Notes: a model not told the origin generated them from the sequence alone. 64,000 nt of DNA from Brumimicrobium glaciale (GCF_004152935.1 NZ_SETE01000001.1:434001-498000); one strand, 5' to 3'. Shown: positions 1 through 7,729, counted from the first letter of the stretch. Made by a program: numbers and translations.

Positions 1-819
1 CAGCTCTTTAAAGTAGTTAAAGCTTAGCGAGTATCCGTTTTCTACCCCCTTTTTTAAATTTATCACATGGGTTAGTTTATTGTTGCTCTCATAAAATTTT
101 AAAGCAGTACCACTGTAAGCGTCCCAGTTATCATAAATGAAATGACTAGAGAAAAGAAACTTCCTATTATATGCTGAGGGAAAACCTAACTCTTTAAGTT
201 TATTGAATGAAGAATCATAGACAATATTCTTATACACCGCTAACTTATCTTTCCACTTTTCATTAAGCGCTTTTTGTTCTACAGCTTTTTCTAAATTGAT
301 TTTGGCAGTATTATAACTTGAGACTAATTGAATTGCTTTTTCAAATGAGTTAATCGCTAAATCGAACTCTTCCAGCATAAAGTATGCATACCCCATATTG
401 TTGTATGTACTGCTGTATTCGGGGTTGACATTAATTTCTTCTTTAAAATAATCAATAGATGCCCCAAACAGTCCTTCGTCAAACTTTAGGTTTCCAATAT
501 TGTATCTAACAAGTCGCGCGGAAGAGTCAATATATAAAGCCTTTTCATAATCCTGTATTCCTTTTTCTACTTCACCCTGATCCACAAATAAGTTTCCTCG
601 GTCGTTGTAAGCACGATAATCATCGGGGAAAGTGTTAAGTTGTTTGTTATAGAGTTTTAATGCTTTTTCATAGTCTCCAGCCTCATGTGCTTTTAGCCCT
701 TTCGCAAAGTAATCGGTCGAATCTTCCGTAGGTATTTGACCAACCAAGGAAAAATCTATAAGCGTTATAATAATTATGAAAAGTTTAAGAAAACATTTAA
801 AACCGAAGACAAATTTCAT
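1..819 (-). CDS. exported TPR-repeat protein with MORN-like C-terminal part (truncated by window edge)
   Basis: The minus strand is open from an ATG at 819 to base 1 with no stop, giving 273 residues; the 3' end lies outside the window. The N-terminus has a hydrophobic stretch (residues 9-25) ending near VGQ, which fits a signal peptide. Residues about 37-170 hold tandem TPR-like units (for example AHEAGDYEKALKLYNKQL, then YNNMGYAYFMLEEFDLAINS). The last 60 or so residues (FYESNNKLTHVINLKKG followed by NGYSLSF) resemble MORN/YwqK-type repeats. TPR proteins normally act as protein-interaction scaffolds; the partner here is unknown. It is transcribed in the same direction as the amidase gene upstream, 169 bases away. 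Whether it belongs to the mobile cassette or to the old chromosome cannot be told. Confidence 0.8.
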   Translation of the reverse strand, partial: MKFVFGFKCFLKLFIIIITLIDFSLVGQIPTEDSTDYFAKGLKAHEAGDYEKALKLYNKQLNTFPDDYRAYNDRGNLFVDQGEVEKGIQDYEKALYIDSSARLVRYNIGNLKFDEGLFGASIDYFKEEINVNPEYSSTYNNMGYAYFMLEEFDLAINSFEKAIQLVSSYNTAKINLEKAVEQKALNEKWKDKLAVYKNIVYDSSFNKLKELGFPSAYNRKFLFSSHFIYDNWDAYSGTALKFYESNNKLTHVINLKKGVENGYSLSFNYFKEL

Positions 820-988
820 GAGGTTAAATTAGATAAATTGTCTAAATAACAGTGTTAGTAATTGCTTTTTTTTCGTTAATTCAAGTCTCTTTAATAGAAC
901 CTACCAATATTTTTAGGAATAAATTTTATAAAGACATTCTCTAAACTAAGCGTTTTAACTTTCTTGTTTTTATGGATATATAGTTGTT

Positions 989-1918
989 TTACAACTCCAA
1001 CAACATCTCTATCAACGCTTCCTGAGGCGCAACATCCAACTTAAATTTATTCACATTCGCATGAGACCAAACACCAGGAGTATCTGCACATGTTTTAGTT
1101 CCAATCAAATCAAAAGCTTTAACTCCTTCTTTCCGGATGAGGTTTGGAAGTCCTTCTCTGACATCAATATTGTGCTCATTTGCTAATTTGAGCAATAATC
1201 CTTTGAGTGATTTGAGTTGTTCGACAGAATACTTATGAAAGTAATTATAGCCTCTAAATTCATCCTCTAATTCAATTACTTGATCAGGAATTACTTCTTG
1301 GCCAACATAAGTGAAGTATGAATTTTTATCTCTCTCAATGATTTTTGGTTTTCCGTTTACTTCTTTTTCAAAGTAGCCTTTTGTCAATTGACCAAAGCTA
1401 CATATTTCAATTCCTATGCTTTCACGGTGCAGTGGCTGGCTGCCTATTCCAAGGTGCCAAGCCCAGGCATTATTTGGAATTGCTTGAAGTATTTTACCAT
1501 CGTGATCTGAATTATCATTGTGAATGGATTGGCCACCAATTACAAATTCTGTTGCTACTTTGTGTGGTCGTTGCCCCCAATCATCGATAACGCGATAAGG
1601 GTTTTGCCAACCTGCAGTATGATGCAAGAAAATCCATTTTTTCTTTGTGGGTTGGTTATGGTATGCATGTTCTGGAAGAAGATATTCGGAGAATATTTCT
1701 TCATCATCATTTGGATTGTTGAGCATTTCCCAACCGTCGCAGAGTAGAGACCAGGTTGCTGGTCCTACGATTCCATCGGGAGCAATGTTTTGTGATTTTT
1801 GAAAGAACAAAACAGCATGATGGGTTTGTGGTCCGAAGATTCCATCTGGTAGGAGGTTGAGGAGGAGCTGGAGTTGTTTTACTTCTTGGCCGTGGGAGTG
1901 GAGTTTTAGTGTTTTCAT
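989..1918 (-). CDS. peptidoglycan-binding N-acetylmuramoyl-L-alanine amidase
   Basis: A protein of 309 residues with two recognisable parts. Residues 5-60 form a PG_binding_1 domain containing two similar motifs (LPDGIFGPQT and APDGIVGPAT). Residues about 93-290 look like an amidase_2 / PGRP-type domain: the HHTAGW motif with His99-His100, AWHLG with His155, and a terminal HANVNKFKLD block (His286, Asp295) that supplies the remaining zinc-site positions in this family. Such enzymes cleave the amide bond between muramic acid and the stem peptide. No signal peptide is visible, so it may act as an endolysin-like protein or leave the cell by another route. It is the last gene of a leftward cassette after the DnaC-like ATPase, which suggests cargo of the mobile element, but no phage structural genes are present. 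Confidence 0.85.
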   Translation of the reverse strand: MKTLKLHSHGQEVKQLQLLLNLLPDGIFGPQTHHAVLFFQKSQNIAPDGIVGPATWSLLCDGWEMLNNPNDDEEIFSEYLLPEHAYHNQPTKKKWIFLHHTAGWQNPYRVIDDWGQRPHKVATEFVIGGQSIHNDNSDHDGKILQAIPNNAWAWHLGIGSQPLHRESIGIEICSFGQLTKGYFEKEVNGKPKIIERDKNSYFTYVGQEVIPDQVIELEDEFRGYNYFHKYSVEQLKSLKGLLLKLANEHNIDVREGLPNLIRKEGVKAFDLIGTKTCADTPGVWSHANVNKFKLDVAPQEALIEMLLEL

Positions 1919-1941
1919 AGAAAAATTATTTTATAATTTTT

Positions 1942-1961
1942 GGGCGTTTTGCAAAACGCCC
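1942..1961. repeat. 20-bp perfect palindrome (REP-like)
   Basis: GGGCGTTTTGCAAAACGCCC is its own reverse complement and fills the gap between the ATPase stop and the amidase start. The outer GGGCG/CGCCC and central TTGCAA resemble the palindrome at 2946-2964 (GGGCGATTGCAAATCGCCC) inside a nearby gene, so both probably belong to one dispersed palindromic family. It may form a hairpin in the mRNA between two co-oriented genes. Confidence 0.8.
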
Positions 1962-1968
1962 GTACATA

Positions 1969-2592
1969 TTATTTTCTTTTGTCTTTTGTTTCGGGTGGAA
2001 ATGATATCAAATTGAACATCTTTCTTAATCTTGAACGAACACGTTTTCCGTATAGATTTTCAATTTCTTTTGCGGTGAGATTTGTTGTGGCGTGAGTAAC
2101 GATTTGGTGATTCACCAAGAGGTCGTAACGCTGCAATAGAATCTCTGCAATGGTATTGCATTCGTTTCCATAAAATTTGATATTCTGCTCAACTCCAATA
2201 TCATCCAAGCAAAATGCACGTTGCCTTTTTCCGTATGCTTGAATTGTATTGAATCCATTTTGGTTGAATTCAAATGCGATGTCTCTGGTGGATTTTACTT
2301 GGAAAGTTTGCTCGGGTAAAATTATGGTTTGAATAATTTGCATCCACGAGGTTTTTCCGCAACCAACAGGACCAGTTATGAGAATTCCTTTCTTGAGATC
2401 AATCCCATATTTTTTGCATTGGATATCTTCGTGAATCATGTAAATGATGAGCTTGTGAAGAGTTTTGATGTCTTCGTTGTGAATGCGAAATTCTTTTCCA
2501 AACTTCTCTCTTCCTTTGTGCTGAAGGTAGTGTAGCGTGTCGTGGAATTTAAAATGACGCATGTTATTTTTTATTTTATATGGCTTTTCCAT
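1969..2592 (-). CDS. DnaC-like AAA+ ATPase of a mobile element
   Basis: A 207-residue P-loop ATPase. Walker A is GPVGCGKT (residues 74-81), Walker B FCLDDIG (127-133), a sensor-like THATTN (166-171) and an arginine-finger region KRVRSRLRKMFN (183-194). The order and spacing are those of DnaC/IstB-type helicase-loading ATPases. Proteins of this kind sit beside replication proteins in Bacteroidota integrative elements. It starts 11 bases after the stop of the replication-initiator-like gene, so the two are probably co-transcribed and may act together to load helicase on the element. There is no transposase nearby, so an IstB role is unlikely. Confidence 0.8.
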   Translation of the reverse strand: MEKPYKIKNNMRHFKFHDTLHYLQHKGREKFGKEFRIHNEDIKTLHKLIIYMIHEDIQCKKYGIDLKKGILITGPVGCGKTSWMQIIQTIILPEQTFQVKSTRDIAFEFNQNGFNTIQAYGKRQRAFCLDDIGVEQNIKFYGNECNTIAEILLQRYDLLVNHQIVTHATTNLTAKEIENLYGKRVRSRLRKMFNLISFPPETKDKRK

Positions 2593-2603
2593 GAGTTCAA
2601 ATT

Positions 2604-3515
2604 TTACAATGGTTCAGAATAATCTTTGTTTTCGTTGACGTGTAATCTCTGCTGTGCCGGACTTCGGTTTTGTGCTTGGTATTTTTCATCCCGGATAATC
2701 CAGTTCTTTGCAGCAGCTTTCCAATTTTTCATTTTTGCTTTTCCACCAACCAACCATCCATTGGATTCATAATGGTTGAAAAAGGTTTCAGCAACTTCGT
2801 AAGACGATTTATTCTCGTGAAAAAATGTTTTTGCTTCTTTGAGTTCCGGAGGAAGGAATCTTTTGCGTGTGGAGGGCGATTTCAAATCGGCCTTACTTGC
2901 TTTTTTGGATTTGAGCGAATCGGATGATTGCAAATCACTTTTTTTGGGCGATTGCAAATCGCCCTTTCGAAAAGAAAATTCATCATCATTATTTTGGGAT
3001 GAATGGGGGGAAGATTTTTTTTCTTCCCCTTCTTTTGTTTTATATAGTTTATTATTGTTTTCTATTTGTTTATTATAGTTTACTATATGTTTAGTATTGT
3101 TTAAGAAAGGTCGCACGAGATGTTCAGATGTTGTATCAGGTGATGTATCACTTGTTGTATCAGATGATGTATCAGATGATGTATCAGATGATGTATCAGG
3201 TGTTGTACCACGTGTTGTATCAAATCTGTACATGTGAACTTTTGAAGATTTAAACCTACTTTTAGAAGGAGTGTAATTGATGTATTTCCATTCACTTAAC
3301 TGCTTTAAACACTTAGAGTAAGTATTGGTAGAACCAATTTTTGAAAACTGCATTAATTCATCCCGACGAATGTTGATTTCATTTTTAAACCGAGTGCTGT
3401 TCCATAATTGAAACAAGGACATATACAGGCTTACATGCCACGGAGTAATGCGAGGATCATCTCTAAATTTGAGCATCGCATTCTCCATGTGATGTATGTA
3501 GTTGACTGCTTCCAT
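2604..3515 (-). CDS. replication-initiator-like / DnaD-type protein with repetitive linker
   Basis: A 303-residue protein. Residues 1-105 look like a winged-helix DNA-binding domain (ITPWHVSLYMSLFQLWN, then IGSTNTYSKCLKQLSEWKYI). Residues about 107-130 are a low-complexity run of DTSS/DTTS units, followed by a Lys/Ser-rich linker. The C-terminus (FFNHYESNGWLVGGKAKMKNWKAAAKNW, split here for description) matches the short motif common at the end of DnaD-like and phage replisome-organiser proteins. I infer a role in starting replication of the mobile element, upstream of its ATPase. The linker carries two kinds of DNA repeat, at 2873-2964 and 3127-3222, so its length may vary between strains. 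Confidence 0.7.
   Translation of the reverse strand: MEAVNYIHHMENAMLKFRDDPRITPWHVSLYMSLFQLWNSTRFKNEINIRRDELMQFSKIGSTNTYSKCLKQLSEWKYINYTPSKSRFKSSKVHMYRFDTTRGTTPDTSSDTSSDTSSDTTSDTSPDTTSEHLVRPFLNNTKHIVNYNKQIENNNKLYKTKEGEEKKSSPHSSQNNDDEFSFRKGDLQSPKKSDLQSSDSLKSKKASKADLKSPSTRKRFLPPELKEAKTFFHENKSSYEVAETFFNHYESNGWLVGGKAKMKNWKAAAKNWIIRDEKYQAQNRSPAQQRLHVNENKDYSEPL
2873..2964. repeat. three related palindromic repeats inside a coding region
   Basis: Three units share the core GATTkCAAATC: one in 2873-2893, one in 2921-2938, and a near-perfect palindrome GGGCGATTGCAAATCGCCC at 2946-2964. They encode the DLQSPKKS / DLQSSDS / DLKSPS pieces of the linker. The best copy resembles the intergenic palindrome at 1942-1961, which suggests REP-type elements have been captured in frame. 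Confidence 0.75.
3127..3222. repeat. 12-bp tandem coding microsatellite (DTSS units)
   Basis: About eight imperfect copies of a 12-base unit (GATGATGTATCA on the + strand) encode the DTSS/DTTS/DTSP run on the minus strand. Because the unit is a multiple of three, gain or loss would change the linker length without breaking the reading frame. Confidence 0.85.
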
Positions 3516-3517
3516 GC

Positions 3518-3802
3518 CTACACATTTTGTTTAAGATCATCGATTATGTTAAGGATATCCTGTTTATCATAAAAGATAACACCACCCACTTTTGAAAAAG
3601 GAATAATTCCATTTACGCGCATGTTTTGCAAGGTACCTTGGGAGATTGCTAGCATACGTTGTACTTGATGAGACTTCAGAAGAACTGGATCGGGTGAGGA
3701 CGTGCTTTGAGTTAATAGCTCTTCTTTTAATGATTCTAAAGACGATAGGATTGAGTCTTTTAATTCTTGCAGATCTTCCTGCGTTACAATTGAAATTTGC
3801 AT
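3518..3802 (-). CDS. excisionase-like helix-turn-helix protein
   Basis: A 94-residue protein. The N-terminal half is a likely coiled coil (EDLQELKDSILSSLESLKEEL). Residues about 40-90 form a MerR/excisionase-type winged helix: LLKSHQVQRMLAISQGTLQN then INGI/IPFSKVGG-like wing and FYDKQDILNII. Small proteins of this type in Bacteroidota elements bind DNA and can act as excision factors or regulators. Its stop is three bases from the start of the replication-initiator-like gene, so it is the first gene of the leftward cassette. The G-rich repeats at 3857-4171 lie directly upstream and are candidate binding sites for it or for the initiator. Confidence 0.75.
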   Translation of the reverse strand: MQISIVTQEDLQELKDSILSSLESLKEELLTQSTSSPDPVLLKSHQVQRMLAISQGTLQNMRVNGIIPFSKVGGVIFYDKQDILNIIDDLKQNV

Positions 3803-3856
3803 ATGACATTGGTTTAAAGATTAGGTACAAATAGAAGTAAAAGTTTTTAATATTTT

Positions 3857-4171
3857 GGGTTGCAGGGGGTTGCACTTTTGACGTAAACCCCACGTAAAAT
3901 GCAGGATACAAAGGTTTATTTTTTTTGAGCTTGGTGTAATGCGCTCTCAGTCGCTCAATTTCTATTAAAATGACACTAAAACTTACTAAATCTTATCAAA
4001 TCCTATGAAAAATGACGGTTTAAAAGCTACAAGAATTACAGGGGGGTTGCACTTTTTCTTAAAATCAGCTTAAAGCCAATGTCTACAGTAGGTTTGTACG
4101 TATTTTTGGTGTGGAAAATAGCTGAAATTAAGGGGGGTTGCACGTGGGTTGCAACCCCCAGTGCAACCCCC
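3857..4171. repeat. iteron-like GGGGGTTGCAC cluster, candidate element origin
   Basis: The 11-mer GGGGGTTGCAC occurs at 3865-3875, 4042-4052 and 4133-4143 in one orientation and as GTGCAACCCCC at 4161-4171 in the other. Half copies (GGGTTGCA at 3857-3864 and 4146-4153) sit next to full ones, so 4133-4171 forms an inverted pair. The G runs stand out in very AT-rich DNA. The cluster lies just upstream of the HTH, replication-initiator-like and DnaC-like genes, which is where an iteron-type replication origin or an autoregulatory operator would sit. The role is inferred from position only. Confidence 0.65.
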
Positions 4172-4340
4172 TTGAATACCCCATGAACATTGAGGTTTAG
4201 CGAAAATGACATTTTTACTATTAAATTTGATTGTATTTATTGCTATTTGCCTTAGATTTGTGTCAGTAACTAGTCCGAAAAAAGAGGACTTTCAAACAAA
4301 ATGATAAATAGAATAGATTAAAATAGACATATAATAATAT

Positions 4341-4491
4341 TGTAGCGTAAGCTATTTTTAGAACTCGTAAACCGCCAGTTATACATTATCCTCTAAAATA
4401 TAGTCTTGACGCCTTGCTACGGCATGGGCTCAAGATTGTTAGAGGATGGGACCCTGGCGGTTCCCAGAGTTCTGCATGAATGGGTTCATGC
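4341..4491 (+). ncRNA. candidate structured RNA: nested four-helix fold with flanking hairpins
   Basis: On the + strand: a small hairpin TAGC-GTAA-GCTA (4343-4354, GNRA-type loop); then nested helices P1 AGAACTC 4360-4366 with GAGTTCT 4467-4473, P2 ACCGCCAG 4371-4378 with CTGGCGGT 4454-4461, P3 ATCCTCTA 4388-4395 with TAGAGGAT 4440-4447, and P4 TCTTGA 4404-4409 with TCAAGA 4430-4435, extended by GCC/GGC. A separate hairpin GCATGAA-TGGG-TTCATGC follows (4474-4491). All these pairings are perfect and separated by unpaired internal loops, which is typical of a functional RNA and not a simple terminator. It ends 20 bases before the ATG of a 65-residue ORF, so it could be a leader, a free RNA, or single-stranded DNA folding at a transfer or recombination site. 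I do not recognise the family; the strand is inferred from the GNRA loop and the ORF. Confidence 0.6.
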
Positions 4492-4511
4492 TACTTCATT
4501 ACAATTGAATC

Positions 4512-4709
4512 ATGTTAAAAGTCGAACTTCTAAATTTTCCGTTAAATATTGAACAGGTTGATTATGTCATACTGTTTATGATTTATCATAATATCGATAG
4601 TATTCAAGAACTAGTTGATCAACCCATTGACAATTTAAGACAAAAGGAGGACTGGGATGAAAGATTAGAGCTGATACTAAAGATCATTCACGAAAATCAT
4701 CATACTTAA
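4512..4709 (+). CDS. small acidic helical protein, unknown
   Basis: A 65-residue ORF starting with ATG shortly after the folded element. It is rich in Ile, Leu, Asp and Glu (DNLRQKEDWDERLELILKII) and is predicted by eye to be helical. No family is recognised. Its 3' end overlaps the end of the opposite-strand 502-residue gene by 26 bases. It could be a real small protein controlled by the RNA in front of it, or a chance ORF; codon use looks normal for the neighbourhood but the length is too short to be sure. Confidence 0.4.
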   Translation: MLKVELLNFPLNIEQVDYVILFMIYHNIDSIQELVDQPIDNLRQKEDWDERLELILKIIHENHHT

Positions 4710-6192
4710 AATTGTACATTTTAAATATTAAGGACTTCACCCTTTCGAAGCTCTTTTTATCCATATCATACATTTTATTTCTAAAACTTATATTGGAGTA
4801 TTCAATATTGTTTTTGTTGGTAATTGCATATGGTACCCAGTTCGAGATATTCGTCACATTCTCGTTGAGAGTATCGGCTTCTTTAAATAATCTGCATAAA
4901 ACGGCAATCTCTTTAATGTTCAGTGCGGATGATAATTTTTGAAAAGAATTTGATCCCTTTTTATTGAGTTTCAAGGCATGGGTTTGATCTAAATAACTAA
5001 GTTCAACATCAGTCCATTTTAGCAACTTATGTGCTAGGTGATGTTCATCCACCTTGGAATGAAATTCAGCGCTTAGTAAAGCTTGCTCAAAGTGTTTTTG
5101 CTTTATGGACAATCGAATGTTTTGTTCTTCTTTACTTTCTACCTCATATAAACTGGATTTGATATCATCAGTTATAAAGGTTAGAAAACTCTTCTTTTTA
5201 AAATTGATTGAAATCAAAAAATAGATAATTTCATCTTGGTTAATTGATGTGTAATTTATTTTTTTTAGAAAAGAATTAAATGCTTTTAAAAATTCTTTGT
5301 AAGCTTCAAAACTGTTGTAATTAATTCTATTGGAAATATCGAATGAGAGGATCTTGTTTATTTCACTTTCTATTATGGCCCTAAACCTTTCATCGAGTTC
5401 AATTTTCTTTAATTTCTTTAAAATTTCTTTAGAGAGATTTACAAAATGATTTTCATTGAGTAATTTAGAGTAATACGGAATCTGTTGATTGAGATCCATT
5501 GAATGATGAAATGTTGTCGTCACAAAGTCGAGTACCTTTACAATTGACCTGTAAACTAACATGACACAATCCTTTCTATTATAGGATTGTTTTATTTTTA
5601 TGTTTAAATCTGTAGATTTCAATTGATACTCATTGGTTATTTCATTTAAATAACTATTGAAAATACGTTGAAGTTTTTCAATTCCTTTTTTGAAGACTTC
5701 CTCTGTATTGTTGAGCGCTAATTTTCGGAGTTTATTAATATGCTCAATTTCCATTTCCTTTAACTGAATATTAAAATATCCGTAAATCAATCGGTCGTTG
5801 TCAATTTCGGACCATTCAGATTCTAGAGCAACACCAATTACATCAAAACCATTTTGCTTCTTATAAACGTAATCATTCTTTACTTTCTCGTGATTTAAGT
5901 TTAATAATTCAAAAACTTTTGGGCTTATGAGGGTTGTAGGATTATTAGGGAAGTCAATTTCATTGTTAACGAAAAAACTTTCTGCTAGGGGATGAGCGGT
6001 TGAGATTCTTAGTTCTTCAATTAACTTAAATTCACTACTCTCTTTTTTAAATTTTCCGATTATCATGTCCTTACAGACCATTTGTTCAGAGTTTAGATAG
6101 TCAGCTACTTTAAGAGCATCCAATTTGTTCGGAACTAAGGGACCATTAATTAGATCATGATATGAAATGATTTGGTTAAAAAAATCTTGCAT
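4684..6192 (-). CDS. uncharacterised 502-residue protein of the mobile element
   Basis: A long, clearly protein-like reading frame of 502 residues, rich in Lys, Asn, Ile and Glu, with no signal peptide or membrane segment. I recognise no catalytic motif. The last 120 residues (LLKWTDVELSYLDQTHALKL, then SALNIKEIAVLCRLFKEA) have a layout loosely like the C-terminal part of RteC-type regulators of Bacteroides conjugative elements: a W-T-x-x-E-L helix followed by a helix pair and a basic tail. This is a weak resemblance, not an identification. It lies between the folded RNA element and the integrase, on the integrase strand, with a 191-base gap and a terminator from that gene. Alternatives are a regulator, a defence cargo protein, or a replication accessory factor. 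Confidence 0.6.
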   Translation of the reverse strand: MQDFFNQIISYHDLINGPLVPNKLDALKVADYLNSEQMVCKDMIIGKFKKESSEFKLIEELRISTAHPLAESFFVNNEIDFPNNPTTLISPKVFELLNLNHEKVKNDYVYKKQNGFDVIGVALESEWSEIDNDRLIYGYFNIQLKEMEIEHINKLRKLALNNTEEVFKKGIEKLQRIFNSYLNEITNEYQLKSTDLNIKIKQSYNRKDCVMLVYRSIVKVLDFVTTTFHHSMDLNQQIPYYSKLLNENHFVNLSKEILKKLKKIELDERFRAIIESEINKILSFDISNRINYNSFEAYKEFLKAFNSFLKKINYTSINQDEIIYFLISINFKKKSFLTFITDDIKSSLYEVESKEEQNIRLSIKQKHFEQALLSAEFHSKVDEHHLAHKLLKWTDVELSYLDQTHALKLNKKGSNSFQKLSSALNIKEIAVLCRLFKEADTLNENVTNISNWVPYAITNKNNIEYSNISFRNKMYDMDKKSFERVKSLIFKMYNFKYDDFRE

Positions 6193-6343
6193 ATCTAATG
6201 ATTTGTTACTAAATAAACAAATTTTAACACATTATCATAGGTTTATCACAAGTAATATGGAGTCCTTATTTGTGATAATAAGTAGTATTTGATGTTAAGT
6301 TATTTGTATATAGTGTGTTATTGTCTTTTTTGGTTAGAAAAGA

Positions 6344-6371
6344 AAACACCAAGCTGTTAAGCCTGGTGTTT
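6344..6371 (-). terminator. intrinsic terminator after the integrase gene
   Basis: AAACACCA (6344-6351) pairs with TGGTGTTT (6364-6371), and the minus-strand transcript then runs into a T-rich tract (A-rich 6336-6344 on +). It lies 13 bases beyond the integrase stop. Confidence 0.65.
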
Positions 6372-6383
6372 GAGTTATTTGAT

Positions 6384-7646
6384 TTATCCCATTTTTCTTT
6401 GATCTGGACTCGCTTCAACTAATTGAGAAAGCTTTGCTTTCAAGTTTTGCATATCTTCAGACACTTTGCTCTCAATGACCTTAGCGTAAATTTGAGTTGT
6501 ACGAATAGAACTATGGCCAAGCATTGAGCTTACCGTTTCAATAGGTACGCCATTGGATAATGTTATGGTTGTTGCAAAGGTATGACGAGCGATATGCGAG
6601 GTAACCTTCTTCTTTATACTGCATATATCTGCAATCTCTTTTAAGTAACCATTATATCTTTGATTGCTGTTTACCGGAAGAAGTCTGTTTTTGTTTAAGC
6701 AGTATGGGTGTTCTCTGTACTTCTCTATAATTTCAAGTGCAACTGGTAATAAAGGAACACTTTCTTTTACACCTGTTTTTTTTCGATTTGTTTTCAACCA
6801 GGATCCACCATCTATTCCTTTGACGATGGCATCATATTCGAATTCGTAGATATCAGCATATGCGAAACCGGTGTAGCAACAAAAAATGAAAACATCACGT
6901 ACTTCAGCTAAACGCTTTATAGAGATTTCTTTAAATCTAATTCTATCGACTTCTTCTTGAGTAAGTACTTCCCTTTTAGGTGCAATGTAGCTACATCGGA
7001 AGTTTTTAAAAGGGTTTGAAGAAATCCAGTCTAATCCAACTGACATGTTCATTACCGTTTTTAGGTTCTTAATGTACTTGTGTGCTGTGTTTGTATGTAG
7101 GTTATCTTGCGTAAGCAGATAATGCTCAAATTCTGTGGCGAAGCGTAAGCGAAGCTCTGACAATGATTTGTCTTTTATTTTGTACTGGTATTTCATAAAG
7201 GCTACGACTTTCTTCTTAGTAATTACGTAGCGTGTATAAGTTTTTTTAGCTGTTTGACCTATTTGGACCTTTTCTTCCATTTTGTTGTTGTGGTAGTCTA
7301 AAGCGTCTAAGATGGTTTTCTGGGTTGGCTTCTCGTCGACTCCTAGATATTTGTTTTTTATATCTGTGCTTGTAACAGTGTTTCCTTGTGAAACTTCTTG
7401 AATGAATATTTGATTAATGTCATTTATGACTTTATCAATATAGGCGTTTAGAAAAAGGGATTTAGAAAAAGAGGGTTTAACTCTTCTTTTTTTCTCATTC
7501 CAAGCAGAAGATGGGATGTAGTGAGTGGTGGCAATTTCTGCTCGTTTGAGATCAACTACAATTCTAATGTATAGTTGAACATCTCCATTTTTAGCCTTTT
7601 GTTTTTTTGGATAAAACTGAACTTTAAACTTTTGATTCCTTTTCAT
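6384..7646 (-). CDS. tyrosine recombinase (integrase), IntDOT-like
   Basis: A 420-residue site-specific recombinase. Residues 1-100 match the arm-DNA-binding domain typical of Bacteroidota integrases, 110-210 the SAM-like core-binding domain (LHTNTAHKYIKNLKTVMNMS), and 230-395 the catalytic domain. Visible active-site residues are Lys in LKTNRKKTG, His351-x-x-Arg354 (HIARHTFAT), His378 (MLGHSS) and the nucleophile Tyr387 (TTQIYAKV). The first catalytic Arg, expected in TG-x-R, is replaced: the sequence is YTGFAYADIYEF with Ala262. Loss of this Arg is known in the IntDOT family of conjugative transposons. The gene starts 340 bases from tRNA-Gln, with palindromic repeats between, so it probably catalyses integration of the cassette to its left. 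Confidence 0.9.
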   Translation of the reverse strand: MKRNQKFKVQFYPKKQKAKNGDVQLYIRIVVDLKRAEIATTHYIPSSAWNEKKRRVKPSFSKSLFLNAYIDKVINDINQIFIQEVSQGNTVTSTDIKNKYLGVDEKPTQKTILDALDYHNNKMEEKVQIGQTAKKTYTRYVITKKKVVAFMKYQYKIKDKSLSELRLRFATEFEHYLLTQDNLHTNTAHKYIKNLKTVMNMSVGLDWISSNPFKNFRCSYIAPKREVLTQEEVDRIRFKEISIKRLAEVRDVFIFCCYTGFAYADIYEFEYDAIVKGIDGGSWLKTNRKKTGVKESVPLLPVALEIIEKYREHPYCLNKNRLLPVNSNQRYNGYLKEIADICSIKKKVTSHIARHTFATTITLSNGVPIETVSSMLGHSSIRTTQIYAKVIESKVSEDMQNLKAKLSQLVEASPDQRKMG

Positions 7647-7729
7647 ATCTACGTATTTAAAATGTTGCCAAGTAATGGTTCATTAATAAGTAGAATTGAT
7701 GCTAGGCCCTGTTGTGTAATGATTTACGG

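Noticed and set aside
3567-3911. 114-residue minus-strand ORF
   Set aside because: It is another frame over the HTH gene, which has the recognisable protein.
4341-4491. Integron attC or retron msr-msd
   Set aside because: No GTTRRRY/RYYYAAC core sites and no reverse transcriptase or integron integrase next to it; left as an unassigned structure.
989-7646. Prophage
   Set aside because: No capsid, tail, portal or terminase genes; only an integrase, replication-type genes and an amidase.
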